The notes: generated by a model from the sequence alone, not told the origin. Positions 9,358-18,883 are shown, numbered from the stretch's first letter. The stretch is 64,000 nt of DNA from Myxococcales bacterium (GCA_021787845.1 JAJYLH010000005.1:62001-126000), one strand, 5' to 3'. Program-made: numbers and translations.

Positions 9358-10299
9358 GTGGGCTGGAAGGACGACATCGCGACCCGAATCCGCGGGGAGG
9401 TCCGGTGGGGCGTGCCGCTCGCGCCGAAGACCAGCGTCCGGGTGGGCGGCGCCGCCGAGCTCTTCGTGCGGCCAGCGGACCTGGATGATCTGCTCGGGCT
9501 GCTCCGGACCGCGCGCGAGCTCGAGGTTCCAGTCCACGTTCTGGGCGGCGGCGCGAACACCATCGTCGGCGACGGCGGACTTCCCGGCGTCACCCTCAAG
9601 CTGCCCGAGGAGCGGGAGCGCGCGACGGACCTCGGCAACCGGATGCTCCTCGAGCTGTCGGCGGGAGCGCCGAGCGCGCGCCTGACCCAGCTCGCGCGAG
9701 AGCACGGCCTGGTCGGCGTCGAGTGGGCGGCCGGCATTCCCGGCACCGTCGGCGGGCTCACCGCGATGAACGCCGGCACTTGGGCCGGCGAGATGAAGGA
9801 CCGGCTGACGGAAGCGCTTCTGGTTGGCGCCGACGGTGCCGCCTGGCGTCCCGCGCGCGACCTCGCCTTCGCCTACCGCCACGCCGAGCTGGGCGGGCGC
9901 ATCGTCTCGCGCGTGAGGGTGGAGCTCGAGAAGGGCGATCCGGAAGCGCTCCAGCGAAGCGCGAGCGCTCAAGAGAAGGACCTGGCCCGCCGGCGAGCGA
10001 CCCAGCCGCTCCACCTCCCCAACTCGGGCTCGGTTTTCCGCAATCCCCCCGGCGACCACGCGGGACGGTTGATCGAGGCTTGCGGGCTCAAGGGGACGGC
10101 GGAAGGCGGCGCCCAGGTCTCGCCGGCACACGCGAACTTCATCGTCAACCGCGGCGGCGCGAGCGCGCGCGACGTGACGACGCTGATGGCGCGGGCCCAA
10201 CACGCCGTGCAGGAGCGCTTTCGTATCCTTTTGGCGCCGGAAGTCCGGCTGGTCGGTCTTTTCACTCCACCCACAGAAGCTCTGGGGCTGAAGGTCTGA
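9358..10299 (+). CDS. murB: UDP-N-acetylenolpyruvoylglucosamine reductase MurB
   Basis: MurB is the flavoprotein that reduces UDP-GlcNAc-enolpyruvate to UDP-MurNAc. The 313-residue length and the order of motifs suit the shorter type II enzymes: KTSVRVGGAAELF, the FAD-binding LGGGANTIVGDGG, WAAGIPGTVGG, NSGSVFRNPPGDHAG and SPAHANFIVN. The start is a GTG. The gene lies between murC and ddl in tight spacing, which suggests co-transcription in the dcw operon. Confidence 0.95.
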   Translation: MGWKDDIATRIRGEVRWGVPLAPKTSVRVGGAAELFVRPADLDDLLGLLRTARELEVPVHVLGGGANTIVGDGGLPGVTLKLPEERERATDLGNRMLLELSAGAPSARLTQLAREHGLVGVEWAAGIPGTVGGLTAMNAGTWAGEMKDRLTEALLVGADGAAWRPARDLAFAYRHAELGGRIVSRVRVELEKGDPEALQRSASAQEKDLARRRATQPLHLPNSGSVFRNPPGDHAGRLIEACGLKGTAEGGAQVSPAHANFIVNRGGASARDVTTLMARAQHAVQERFRILLAPEVRLVGLFTPPTEALGLKV

Positions 10300-10308
10300 A
10301 CGAGGAGC

Positions 10309-11244
10309 ATGACGATGGGTTTCACGCTGGACGAGCTCGGGACGAAGCGCATCGGCGTCCTCCTCGGCGGGCTGTCGAGCGAGCGCGAGGTGTCGCTGCG
10401 CACCGGGAACGCCGTGGTGACGGCGCTCGCTGGCAAGGGCTACGACGTGCGCGCCATCGACGTGGGCAAGGACGTCGCGACCGTGCTCTCGCAGGAGCCC
10501 ATCGACGTCGCCTTCATCGCCCTCCACGGCCAGTACGGCGAGGACGGCTGCATCCAAGGGCTCTTGGAGAGCATGTTCATCCCCTACACCGGCTCGGGCG
10601 TGCTCGCGAGCGCCGCCGCGATGGACAAGGTCTTCACCAAGCGCGTCTTCCATTACGAAAATATTCCGATCGCCGACCACGTGGTCTTCAAGAAGGGCGA
10701 AAGCGTTGCCGTGGATCGGGTGCCCTTCGGCCTACCGTGCGTCGTCAAGCCCTCCCGTGAAGGGTCGAGCGTGGGCGTCAGCATCGTCAAGGACGAGGGC
10801 GAGCTCGACGCCGCGGTCGCCCTCGCGCGACGGCATGCCGGCGACGTGCTGGTCGAGCAGTACGTCCGGGGCCGGGAAATCAACGTCGCGGTGCTCTTCG
10901 GCGAGCCGCTCGGGGCCATCGAAATCCGTCCATCGCGGGAGTTCTACGACTACGTGGCGAAGTACACGCCGGGAATGACCCAGTACCTCTACCCGGCACC
11001 GCTGCCGCCCGACGTCTACCACCAGGTGCTGGCGATGGGCGCGCGCGCGCACGCCGCGCTCGGCTGCGACGGGGCGAGCCGCGTCGACCTGATCGTCACC
11101 GAGGCGGGGATGATCGTCCTGGAGGTGAACACCCTGCCGGGCATGACCGCGACGAGCCTGCTCCCGAAGATCGCCGCAGGGCAGGGCCTCGACTTCCCTT
11201 CGCTCTGCGAGCGCCTCCTCCTGGGCGCCTCGCTCAAGGCGTGA
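10309..11244 (+). CDS. ddl: D-alanine--D-alanine ligase
   Basis: Ddl makes the D-Ala-D-Ala dipeptide that MurF uses. The ATP-grasp protein is 311 residues. LLGGLSSEREVSLRTG at the N-terminus, HGQYGEDGCIQG, VKPSREGSSVGV and the metal-binding EVNTLPGMTATSLLPK are conserved. The start is an ATG preceded by GAGGAG-like bases; an in-frame ATG six bases later could be used instead. It is separated from ftsQ by only seven bases. Confidence 0.96.
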   Translation: MTMGFTLDELGTKRIGVLLGGLSSEREVSLRTGNAVVTALAGKGYDVRAIDVGKDVATVLSQEPIDVAFIALHGQYGEDGCIQGLLESMFIPYTGSGVLASAAAMDKVFTKRVFHYENIPIADHVVFKKGESVAVDRVPFGLPCVVKPSREGSSVGVSIVKDEGELDAAVALARRHAGDVLVEQYVRGREINVAVLFGEPLGAIEIRPSREFYDYVAKYTPGMTQYLYPAPLPPDVYHQVLAMGARAHAALGCDGASRVDLIVTEAGMIVLEVNTLPGMTATSLLPKIAAGQGLDFPSLCERLLLGASLKA

Positions 11245-11251
11245 GACAGAG

Positions 11252-12082
11252 ATGAACCGGCGGCGCCGCGACCGGAGCGAACAGGCCCACAGGACCGGTG
11301 CCGTGGTGCGCTCGGCCCTGGGAACCCTGGCGCGGCTCGTGGGCGCCCTCCTGGTCGCCGCCTTGATCTCCGGGCTCGCGTATTACGGGTGGACGTTCGC
11401 TCGCGCCTCGCCGCGCTTCGGCGTCAGGCACCTCAGCTTTCGCGGCGTCGTCCACGCGAACGAGGAGGAGCTGACCCGCCGCGCGGGGCTGGTCGCGGGC
11501 ACCAACATCTTCCGCATCGACCTCGCGCGGGCGGCGCGGGAGATGGAGCAGGACCCCTGGGTGCGGCAGGCGAGCATCGAGCGGGAGCTGCCGGACACCC
11601 TGCGCGTTTCGGTGACCGAGCACCGGCCGGTGGCGATTCTCGCGCTCGGGCCCCTCTACGTCCTGGACGACCACAATCGGATCTTCAAGCGCGTCACGCC
11701 GACCGACCACCTCGATCTCCCGGTGATCACCGGGCTCACCCGGGAGATGGTCGAACAGGGCCGGGACGCCGACGCGCTCGTCACCGCGCGGTCGATCGTC
11801 GCCGCCTGGGCGCGCCTGCCCCTCGCCGCGTACGCTCCGCTGGGAGAGCTGCACGCCGACTTCGACGCCGGCGAGCGGACCTGGACCGCTTGGGCCGGTG
11901 ACCGCGCCCCGGTCCGGGTCGAGCTGGGCTCGTTCGACTTCGAGGGGCCAGCAGCGGTGCCGGCGGTCCTCGGACGCCTGGAGCGGGTCTGGACCGAGCT
12001 CGAACGGCGCCACGCGCGACCCAAGAGCATCGACGTCGGCAATCGGCTGCGCCCCGACTGGGTCGCCGTAGAGCTGGAGTGA
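11252..12082 (+). CDS. ftsQ: Cell division protein FtsQ
   Basis: FtsQ is the bitopic scaffold that links early and late divisome proteins. The 276-residue protein begins with a very basic tail (MNRRRRDRSEQAH), then one membrane span near residues 25-50. A POTRA-type domain follows (FGVRHLSFRGVVHANEEEL, DPWVRQASIERELPDTL, VTEHRPVAI), and then the FtsQ beta domain. This is the usual architecture. It follows ddl, the standard dcw order, and is followed by a 285-base gap before ftsA. Confidence 0.93.
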   Translation: MNRRRRDRSEQAHRTGAVVRSALGTLARLVGALLVAALISGLAYYGWTFARASPRFGVRHLSFRGVVHANEEELTRRAGLVAGTNIFRIDLARAAREMEQDPWVRQASIERELPDTLRVSVTEHRPVAILALGPLYVLDDHNRIFKRVTPTDHLDLPVITGLTREMVEQGRDADALVTARSIVAAWARLPLAAYAPLGELHADFDAGERTWTAWAGDRAPVRVELGSFDFEGPAAVPAVLGRLERVWTELERRHARPKSIDVGNRLRPDWVAVELE

Positions 12083-12367
12083 ACCTGGATGGCGGGAGCG
12101 CGTTTGCTCTTCGATTGCGCTAGAGTAGGACCGGGTGGCAACCGCTCGGCGTCAAGCCTTGTTGCTCGCCAGGAGCGCAGCCGGGGACAGGCCACCCTCG
12201 AATCGAGGCGGTTGGCAGGAGCGCTTTCCGTCCGCGCGGGCGGGCGCGCGACGGAGAGCCGCAGGGAATCTGGAATCTCGTAGCGCTCTCGGTAAGCGTT
12301 GGGCGTCGATCGCACACACGGCGGGGACCGGGACCTTGGCGGCGGACCGAGACGAAGGGCGGCGAAG

Positions 12368-13582
12368 ATGGCGAAGAAGGGTGAGCTGATCGTCGGGCTC
12401 GACATCGGGACGACCAAGGTGGTGGTGGCGGTCGGCGAGCAGTCCCCCAGCGGCGAGCTGACGATTCTCGGGGTCGGGCAGGCGCCGAACCGGGGCTTGC
12501 GCAAGGGGATGGTCGTCGACATCGAGCAGACCGTCGGCTCGGTGCGCCAAGCGGTAGCGGAAGCGGAGAGCGTCGCCGACTGCCACATCCAGAGCGTCTT
12601 CGCGGGCATCGCCGGCGCCCACATCAAGGCCTTCCGCTCCCACGGGATGGCGCAGATCAAGAGCGGCGAAGTGCGGATGGAGGACGTGGCGGAGGTGCTC
12701 AAGCTCGCGCGGGCGGCGGCCATTCCCGAGGACCGCGAGGTGCTCCACGTCATTCCCCAGGAGTTCGTGGTCGACCGGCAGGGCGGGATCAAGGTTCCCC
12801 ACGGCATCAGCGGCCGGCGGCTGGAAGCGGTGGTGCAAATCGTCACCGCGTCGGGCACCGCGGTGCAGAACATCAACAAGTGCGCCGAGCGCGCGGACCT
12901 CAAGGTGAGCGGCACCCTTCTCGAGGCCCTCGCCTCGGCGCAGAGCGTGCTGACCGAGGAGGAGCGGGGCTTGGGGGTCTGCCTGGTCGACATCGGCGGC
13001 GGCACCACCGACCTCGCGGTGTTCGCCGACGGCGCGCTCGTCCACACCGCGGTGATTCCGCTCGGCGGCGACCACCTGACGAACGACATCGTCATCGGGC
13101 TGCGGACGCCGGCCCAGGACGCGGAGCGGCTCAAGCGCGACCACGGCTGCGCTCTCGCGGAGATGTGCGGCCCGGACGAGACGATCGACGTGCCGAGCGT
13201 CGGCGACCGGCCTCCCCGGAAGATGGCCCGGCGCATCCTGGGCGGCATCATCGAGGCGCGGGTGACCGAGATTCTCCAGCTCGTGCTCCGCGAAATCCGG
13301 GCCTGCGGCGCCGAGGAGCAGCTCACCAGCGGGCTCGTCATCACCGGCGGCTCGTCGCTCCTGACGGGCGTCGAGGAGCTCGCCGAGCAGATGCTGGGCC
13401 TCATCGTCCGCCGGGGGGAGCCGCGCCTGGACGAGGCGGCCCTGCGCGACCCGCGCCTGGCGACCGCGGTCGGGCTGGTGCAGCTCGGCACCCAAGCCGA
13501 GGAGCGGGCGTTCTACCTCGGGCGGCCCGGCCGCGGGGTCTTCAGCCGCTTCGGGCGCTGGCTGCGGGAGTCGTTCACCTAG
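12368..13582 (+). CDS. ftsA: Cell division protein FtsA
   Basis: FtsA is the actin-like ATPase that tethers FtsZ to the membrane. The start is set at the ATG giving MAKKGELIVGLDIGTTKVV; the frame is open 69 bases further up but the added residues look non-coding. At 404 residues the length is normal. The actin-type phosphate loops GLDIGTTK and VDIGGGTTDLAVF and the adenosine loop ITGGSSLLTG are present. The C-terminus FSRFGRWLRESF is the expected amphipathic membrane-targeting helix. The 285 bases upstream of the gene show no other coding region. Confidence 0.96.
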   Translation: MAKKGELIVGLDIGTTKVVVAVGEQSPSGELTILGVGQAPNRGLRKGMVVDIEQTVGSVRQAVAEAESVADCHIQSVFAGIAGAHIKAFRSHGMAQIKSGEVRMEDVAEVLKLARAAAIPEDREVLHVIPQEFVVDRQGGIKVPHGISGRRLEAVVQIVTASGTAVQNINKCAERADLKVSGTLLEALASAQSVLTEEERGLGVCLVDIGGGTTDLAVFADGALVHTAVIPLGGDHLTNDIVIGLRTPAQDAERLKRDHGCALAEMCGPDETIDVPSVGDRPPRKMARRILGGIIEARVTEILQLVLREIRACGAEEQLTSGLVITGGSSLLTGVEELAEQMLGLIVRRGEPRLDEAALRDPRLATAVGLVQLGTQAEERAFYLGRPGRGVFSRFGRWLRESFT

Positions 13583-13597
13583 TGCTCTCTCGAGGTC

Positions 13598-13627
13598 TTG
13601 CTATCCCATCGAGATGGGTTCTAAGAT
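13598..13627 (+). promoter_or_regulatory. Candidate ftsZ promoter with an inverted repeat in the spacer
   Basis: In the 123-base ftsA-ftsZ gap, TTGCTA and TAAGAT are 18 bases apart, a fair sigma-70-type -35/-10 pair. The spacer contains CCCATC-GA-GATGGG, a perfect inverted repeat that could be bound by a regulator. The region is more AT-rich than its surroundings. This is inference from pattern only. Confidence 0.35.
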
Positions 13628-13705
13628 GCGTGCTTTAGGAAGATAACATCCAGCCGCAGACCATCGCGGACAGGCTCCAGGCGGTCGAGGCCAAAGGGAC
13701 ATTCG

Positions 13706-14983
13706 ATGCAGGACGAGGTGAACGCGATGGCGGTCGAGCTCGGCGCGCGAATCAAGGTGGTCGGGGTGGGCGGCGGCGGCGGCAACGCCCTCAACACGAT
13801 GATCGACGGGAAGCTGGCGGGCGTCGATTTCATCGCGGCGAACACCGACTGCCAGGCGCTGGAGAAGAACCTCGCCCCGACCAAGGTTCAGATGGGCGAG
13901 CTTCTCACCAAGGGCCTGGGCGCGGGCGCGGACCCGGAGAAGGGGCGTAAGGCCGCGAGCGAGAGCCTCGGGCGCATCGTCGAGGCGCTCAAGGGCGCCG
14001 ACATGGTGTTCGTCACCGCCGGCATGGGGGGCGGCACCGGTACCGGCGGGGCGCCGGTGATCGCCCAGGCGGCGCGGGAGGCGGGAGCGCTGACGGTGGG
14101 CGTCGTGACCCGGCCGTTCCCCTTCGAGGGCAAGCGGCGGGCGCGGCAGGCCGAGGAGGGCATCGAGGCGCTCAAGGCCGCGGTCGACGCGCTGATCGTG
14201 ATTCCGAACGCGAAGCTGTTGGAGGTGGCGCCGGACGACATGCCCATCGGCGACAGCTTCAAGCTCGCGGACGAGGTCTGCCTCCACGCGGTGCAAGGCA
14301 TCTCCGACCTGATCACGGTCGAGGGGCTCATCAACGTCGACTTCGCGGACGTGCGCACCATCATGTCGGACCAGGGGCTCTCCCTGATGGGGACCGGCGT
14401 CGCCCGCGGCCCGAACCGGGCGCTGGAAGCGGCCGAGGCGGCCGTCTCTTCGCCGCTCCTCGACGACGTCAAGATCGACGGGGCGATGGGCATCCTCCTC
14501 AACATCACCGGCGGAAAGACGATGACCCTCAAGGAGGTCTCCGCCGCGTCGAGCTACGTCCAGGCGCTCGCGCACGAGGACGCGAACATCATCTTCGGCT
14601 CGGTCATCGACGAGTCGATGGGCGACGACCTCAAGATCACGGTCATCGCCACCGGGTTCGAGCCGAGGAACAAGCGGGCCCGGGTCGGGTCCGACGCGAT
14701 CACCGCGCCGCCCGCGCAGACGGGCTTCAAGGAGAGGCTCTTCCGCACCCGCCCACCGACACCGCCGCCGGTCACCCGAGACGGGTTCGAGCTGTCGAGC
14801 GACGTGACGCCGCCCCTGGGCTTGCGCCCGACGCGGAAGGTGAGCCTCGAGGAAGCCGCCGCGGCCGCCGCTCGCCCGAGCGAGCCGCTGGTCCGCCTCG
14901 CGCCGCCGGCGGCGGAAGGCGAAGAGCTGGAGGACTACGACATCCCCGCCTTCCAGCGCCACGGCGACTGGTCGCGGGAGTAG
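13706..14983 (+). CDS. ftsZ: Cell division protein FtsZ
   Basis: FtsZ is the tubulin-like GTPase that forms the division ring. The 425-residue protein carries [14 protein letters not shown] at the nucleotide pocket, AANTDCQAL, the tubulin signature [26 protein letters not shown] and the T7-loop region [12 protein letters not shown] variable linker follows, and the C-terminal end [11 protein letters not shown] corresponds to the conserved peptide that binds FtsA and other partners. The ATG is preceded by AAAGGGACATTCG. It closes the dcw cluster. Confidence 0.97.
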   Translation: MQDEVNAMAVELGARIKVVGVGGGGGNALNTMIDGKLAGVDFIAANTDCQALEKNLAPTKVQMGELLTKGLGAGADPEKGRKAASESLGRIVEALKGADMVFVTAGMGGGTGTGGAPVIAQAAREAGALTVGVVTRPFPFEGKRRARQAEEGIEALKAAVDALIVIPNAKLLEVAPDDMPIGDSFKLADEVCLHAVQGISDLITVEGLINVDFADVRTIMSDQGLSLMGTGVARGPNRALEAAEAAVSSPLLDDVKIDGAMGILLNITGGKTMTLKEVSAASSYVQALAHEDANIIFGSVIDESMGDDLKITVIATGFEPRNKRARVGSDAITAPPAQTGFKERLFRTRPPTPPPVTRDGFELSSDVTPPLGLRPTRKVSLEEAAAAAARPSEPLVRLAPPAAEGEELEDYDIPAFQRHGDWSRE

Positions 14984-15027
14984 GCCACACCCCCGCTCCT
15001 GGGTGCCGTCGCTCGCGCTCGCGCGGA

Positions 15028-15065
15028 ATCGGACCGATCGGACGGATCCGACCGATCGGTCTGAT
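15028..15065. repeat. 38-bp GATCGG palindrome, copy A
   Basis: An almost perfect palindrome downstream of ftsZ, centred on GGACGGATCCGACC with arms ATCGGACCGATCGG. It differs at one position from the 38-bp palindrome at 35559. It may serve as a bidirectional terminator between the convergent ftsZ and deaminase genes or may be a REP-like interspersed element. Confidence 0.75.
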
Positions 15066-15178
15066 CGTCGGTCGTCGAACGCGCACTCCGCGGCGGGCAC
15101 GTAGGACCGGCCAGCACCCAGGCAGCGCCGAAGGAGCAGGCCACAAGACCCGCCCCGCCCCAGCGCCGGCCTTGCGCC

Positions 15179-16522
15179 CTAGCCGAGCCCCGCCCGTTCC
15201 CGGACGGCGCGCGCGTCGCGCTGGGCGTCGGCCACGAGAGCGCTCTCGTCCAGCATGACGAGCTCGCCGTCACGCAGGAGCTGCCGGCCAGCGACGAAGA
15301 CGTGCCGCACGTCGGACGCCTGGCTCGCGTAGACCAGCGCGGTCACCACGTCCTCGGACGCCGGCCCCAGCGGCTGCACGTGCGGCATCTGCAGATCGAC
15401 CACCGCGAGGTCCGCCTGCTTCCCGGGCTCGAGGCTGCCGATTTCGTGCTCCAACCCCAGGGCGCGGGCGCCGCCTAGCGTCGCCATCTCCAGCACCTTC
15501 GCCGCCGCGAGCGCCGCCGGTCCGTGCTCGAGCTTCGGCAAGAGGGCGGCGAGCTTCATCTCCCGCCAGAGGTCCAGGTTGTTGTTGCAGGGCGCACCGT
15601 CGGCGCCGAGCCCCACGTTCACGCCGCGCGCCACGAGCGCCACCGTGTCGGCGACGCCGCTCGCGAGCTTCAGGTTCGCGCTCGGGCAGTGAGCGACCGA
15701 GGTGCCGCTCTGCGCGAGCAGCCCGACCTCGTCAGCCTCGAGGTGCACGCCATGCGCGAGCGTCGTGCGCGGCGAGAGGAGCCCGAGCCGCGCCAGATAG
15801 GCGACGTTCGACAGCCCGGTCGCGCGGCGGATCAGCGCGATTTCCTCGCCGCTCTCCGAGGCGTGGGTGTGCAGCCGCTTGCCCGCGGCGACCCGCTCGG
15901 CGACCCCGCCCAGGAGCTCCGGGGAACACGACGGGACGAACCGGGGGGCGTAAGCGTAGCTGAGTAGCCCTTCCGCCGCGCCCTGCCAGGAGCGCTCCAG
16001 CCTATCGCTCTCCGACAACGCCTCGGCGGCGGTCTCCCGGAGCGGCTCGGGCACCCCGTCGCCGCCGTCCATCATCGCCTTCCCGCTCTGGAGCCGGAAT
16101 CCGACCTCCCGCGCGACCTCGAAGACCTGGTCGTGATGGCGGACGGTGCCCATGTCGAGCGCTGCCGTCGAGCCGGAACGGATGAGCTCCGCGAGGCCGA
16201 GGCGGGTGCTCGTCCGGAGCGTCGTCTCGTCGTGCGCGGCCTCGAGCGGCCAGATGCGCTCCTTCAGCCAGTCGAGGAGCGCGCGGTCCTCAGCGAAGTT
16301 CCGGAACAGCACCTGACACAGATGCACGTGCGAGTGGATGAGGCCCGGCAGCACCGCGCACCCGCGCGCGTCGATGATCCGCGCGGCGCCGCGCGTCGAA
16401 AGGTGCTCGCCCACTTGGGCGATGCGCCGCCCGACGACCCGCACGTCGAGGGCGCCGACGCGCCGCTGGGCGTCCATCGTGACCGCGACCCCGCCTCGAA
16501 TGATCAGCTCGACTTCGGCCAC
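15179..16522 (-). CDS. Amidohydrolase, adenosine/5'-deoxyadenosine/SAH deaminase type
   Basis: This is a metal-dependent TIM-barrel amidohydrolase of the TrzA/MtaD/DadD group, which usually deaminates 5'-deoxyadenosine, methylthioadenosine or S-adenosylhomocysteine. Metal ligands are visible: HSHVH at residues about 63-67, HTHASES, HGVHLEADE and the aspartate in GADGAPCNNNLDLW. ATLGGARALGLEHEIGSLE and GKQADLAV near the end are typical. The GTG start (447 residues) is chosen because AAGG lies six bases upstream and the protein then begins at the first family beta strand; an ATG 33 bases earlier is possible. Substrate cannot be decided. It lies downstream of cdd on the same strand, so a role in nucleoside salvage is plausible. 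Confidence 0.85.
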   Translation of the reverse strand: MAEVELIIRGGVAVTMDAQRRVGALDVRVVGRRIAQVGEHLSTRGAARIIDARGCAVLPGLIHSHVHLCQVLFRNFAEDRALLDWLKERIWPLEAAHDETTLRTSTRLGLAELIRSGSTAALDMGTVRHHDQVFEVAREVGFRLQSGKAMMDGGDGVPEPLRETAAEALSESDRLERSWQGAAEGLLSYAYAPRFVPSCSPELLGGVAERVAAGKRLHTHASESGEEIALIRRATGLSNVAYLARLGLLSPRTTLAHGVHLEADEVGLLAQSGTSVAHCPSANLKLASGVADTVALVARGVNVGLGADGAPCNNNLDLWREMKLAALLPKLEHGPAALAAAKVLEMATLGGARALGLEHEIGSLEPGKQADLAVVDLQMPHVQPLGPASEDVVTALVYASQASDVRHVFVAGRQLLRDGELVMLDESALVADAQRDARAVRERAGLG

Positions 16523-16586
16523 GACCTTCCTTCGCTCATCGACGCCGACGAGCATACGGCACGCGGGCGACCGCCGGCTTCGAAGC

Positions 16587-17027
16587 TCACAGGTACTCGC
16601 GGGTGAACGACCGCGGGAACAGCTCGGCGAGCGTGGTGTCGACGCGCGCGCCCCGGTCGTTGACGAGGACGATGGGAAGGTCGGCGGCGAACTCGGCGAG
16701 GGTCTGCCGGCACATGCCGCAGGGGGGGCTCGGCGGGTCCGACGGGGTGGCGATGACGAGCCCCTGGAACTTCGTCTCGCCCTGGCCGACCGCGGCGGCG
16801 ACCGCGGCGCGCTCGGCGCAGAGGGCGAGCCCGTAGGCGGAGTTCTCGACGTTGCAACCGAGATAGACTCGGCCGCTCTCGCCGACCAGCGCCGCTCCCA
16901 CCTGGAACCGGGAATACGGCGCGTAGGCGCGCTCGCGGATTCTCAGGGCTTCGTCGATGAACGGGTCGAGCGACTTGTGCGACTTGCGGCGGCGACGGTT
17001 GCTCTCGGTTGCGGCGGGCTTCGCCAT
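16587..17027 (-). CDS. cdd: Cytidine deaminase
   Basis: Cytidine deaminase converts cytidine and deoxycytidine to the uridine forms. The ATG at this position follows AGAGGAGAG, a strong ribosome-binding site, and gives 146 residues, the size of the tetrameric zinc enzymes. The catalytic CAE (C70, E72) and PCGMCRQ (C103, C106) motifs and CNVENSAYG are intact. The first 20 residues are unusually basic (RRRRKSHK). It is divergent from the lipoprotein gene at 17112 and probably co-transcribed with the amidohydrolase downstream. Confidence 0.95.
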   Translation of the reverse strand: MAKPAATESNRRRRKSHKSLDPFIDEALRIRERAYAPYSRFQVGAALVGESGRVYLGCNVENSAYGLALCAERAAVAAAVGQGETKFQGLVIATPSDPPSPPCGMCRQTLAEFAADLPIVLVNDRGARVDTTLAELFPRSFTREYL

Positions 17028-17111
17028 CGACTCTCCTCTTTCACGCGGTCGACCGACTGGCGCGAGAAGCCAAGGACACGCCACCGGGCGCGAATGGTAG
17101 GGACCCACCGC

Positions 17112-18158
17112 ATGGGAATCCAGTTTTGGCCTCGAGAACCGGCCCGCGCTCCGACCGTCGTGGCGTTCGCCGTCTGGCTCGCGGCGCTCCAGACCGGCTG
17201 CGCCTCCGCCGGCGTCGTCGACCTGCGGCCGGCGGCGCCGATTCATCCCTGGGCGCTCGCGGTGTATCCGGTGGTCTTCCGGTTTCCGGTAAGCCCCTAC
17301 GAAGCGTTCGTGCGTGGCCGGAGCGCTGCTGAACAGCTCAGCGACCGGACGGGGCTCAACGTCTTCGGTCCCGGAGAGTTCGAGGTCTCGGACGCCGACC
17401 AGGACGACCTCGTGCGGGGGACGGACCTCATCGACGCGCTCGACTGCACCTCGCGGCAGAAGATGGAAGGCGTCTTTGCGGTCCGGCTGACGGTGTCGCG
17501 GGCGGTCGCCGCGCAGACCGCGCTGGCGTTCGACCAGGCCGGCCGGATGCGCGCGGCGCGACAGGAGCAGCGGACCGACGTGACCGTCGACGTGGCGCTC
17601 CTCTCTCTCGGCCAGCGCCGGGTCGTCGCCGAGGTGGAGGGGCACTCTCGGGTGGACCCCTTCAGCACGGCGCTGGACCAGGATCCGTATCCCAGCGTGA
17701 CGCGCCTGTCGGCCAAGCTCATCGAGCGGTTGATCGACATCGCCGGCCTGGAGCGCTCCCGGTCAGCGCCGGAAACCGGGCTGACGACGCTCGACACGCC
17801 GGGGCCGGCGATGGCCTTCTCCTTTGGCCCGCGCCAGAGCTTGAGCGCCGAGCTCCAGAGCCTCGACCCGCTCGACCGCGAGGGGCAGCTCCTGAGCCTG
17901 TTCCACGGGGTGGACCCCGACGCCTCGGACGCCCGGCTGCGGCTCTTCGAGCGCGCGCCCTACGGCCTCGTCGTCACCGGCGCCAAGGGGACAGCAGCGC
18001 GAGCGGGCCTCGCGGTCGACGACCTCCTCCTCACCGCGGACGGCGAACGGCTCACCGGGCGCTACGCCCTCGACCGGCACCTGCGCCAAGGACAGAGCCG
18101 GCTCACCGTCCAGCGTGGCAGCGAGAAGAGGGAGGTCGAGCTGCGCGTTGGCGGGTAG
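17112..18158 (+). CDS. Lipoprotein with C-terminal PDZ-like domain
   Basis: A 348-residue exported protein of unknown role. An N-terminal hydrophobic segment ends in the lipobox LQTGC, so it is probably anchored to a membrane. The central part (about residues 30-240) is not recognised. The last 80 residues (GVDPDASDARLRLFERAPYG, then TAARAGLAVDDLLLTADGE) read like a PDZ domain with the usual GL-x-x-x-D-x-L pattern. PDZ domains commonly bind peptide C-termini, but no protease domain is visible. It is divergent from cdd. Confidence 0.75.
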   Translation: MGIQFWPREPARAPTVVAFAVWLAALQTGCASAGVVDLRPAAPIHPWALAVYPVVFRFPVSPYEAFVRGRSAAEQLSDRTGLNVFGPGEFEVSDADQDDLVRGTDLIDALDCTSRQKMEGVFAVRLTVSRAVAAQTALAFDQAGRMRAARQEQRTDVTVDVALLSLGQRRVVAEVEGHSRVDPFSTALDQDPYPSVTRLSAKLIERLIDIAGLERSRSAPETGLTTLDTPGPAMAFSFGPRQSLSAELQSLDPLDREGQLLSLFHGVDPDASDARLRLFERAPYGLVVTGAKGTAARAGLAVDDLLLTADGERLTGRYALDRHLRQGQSRLTVQRGSEKREVELRVGG

Positions 18159-18180
18159 GCATCGCAAACCATCGAGCGCG

Positions 18181-18290
18181 TCGAATCGAGCTTTCGGATG
18201 GGTGGAGCGCAGCGCAGCCCATCGACTGAGGCCGTCGCTGATGGCCCCCCTCGGCTTCGCCCATCCGCCCATTGACTCGAAGCGTTTATT
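18181..18290. repeat. Imperfect inverted repeat of the GATGGGT-AGCG type
   Basis: Between two convergent genes, CGGATGGGTGGAGCGCAGCG is answered about 40 bases later by GGCTTCGCCCATCCGCC on the other strand, and TCGAATCGAG pairs loosely with TTGACTCGA. The element resembles the one at 47547. Such GATGGGT/ACCCATC palindromes are common interspersed repeats in Proteobacteria. It may act as a terminator hairpin here. Confidence 0.55.
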
Positions 18291-18376
18291 CTTGCGCGAT
18301 GCCTTAAGGTCGCCCTCAAGCCGCGCCGACCGGAACGAACGCGATTCACCTCGCTGAGCCTCGCGCCCTCGGTTCG

Positions 18377-18883
18377 CTACTGGCAGCTCTTCAGGTCGAC
18401 CGCGGTGTTCGCGCAGAGGCTCGCGGTAAAGGTGCCGGTCAGGTGCCCGCTCTTGAAGACGAGGTCGAAGGACCCTTCGACGTCGCTGCCGCCGACCTTG
18501 GTCAAGGTGATGGTGCCGCCGGTGGCCGAGGCATTGAGCACGTCGCCGCAGGCGCTGTCGAACTTCGAGGCGGTCGCGCCGACCATGGTCGCGGCGCTGA
18601 TGTTGGTGCCGATTCCGTAGGACTGCGCCTGGACCGTCCCGGCGACGATGCTGAGCTGGAGCATCGTCGAGCCCTGGTGGAGGATGCCCTGCGAGAGATC
18701 CTGGCACAGGTCGCTCGTCGACCCGCCGATGACCACGTGGAGGGTGTCGACGAGGCTGCCCTGGTTCAGCTCGGCCACCGCGTCCGAGCTGTCCATCGAG
18801 TCGCCGTTGACGGTGCCGTCCACGGAGGCGGGACCGCACCCGCCGACCAGGAGCGCTACGAACAACCAGGCGAAACGGCGCAT
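18377..18883 (-). CDS. Small lipoprotein, unknown function
   Basis: A 168-residue lipoprotein with the signal MRRFAWLFVALLVGGC. The mature part is rich in Thr, Ser and Gly with four cysteines that could form disulfides (CQDL, SACGD, LCAN and KSCQ at the C-terminus). No family is recognised. The start chosen overlaps the stop of the upstream propeller gene (TGATG), which implies coupling; an ATG 12 bases earlier is an alternative. The two lipoproteins probably act together. Confidence 0.75.
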   Translation of the reverse strand: MRRFAWLFVALLVGGCGPASVDGTVNGDSMDSSDAVAELNQGSLVDTLHVVIGGSTSDLCQDLSQGILHQGSTMLQLSIVAGTVQAQSYGIGTNISAATMVGATASKFDSACGDVLNASATGGTITLTKVGGSDVEGSFDLVFKSGHLTGTFTASLCANTAVDLKSCQ

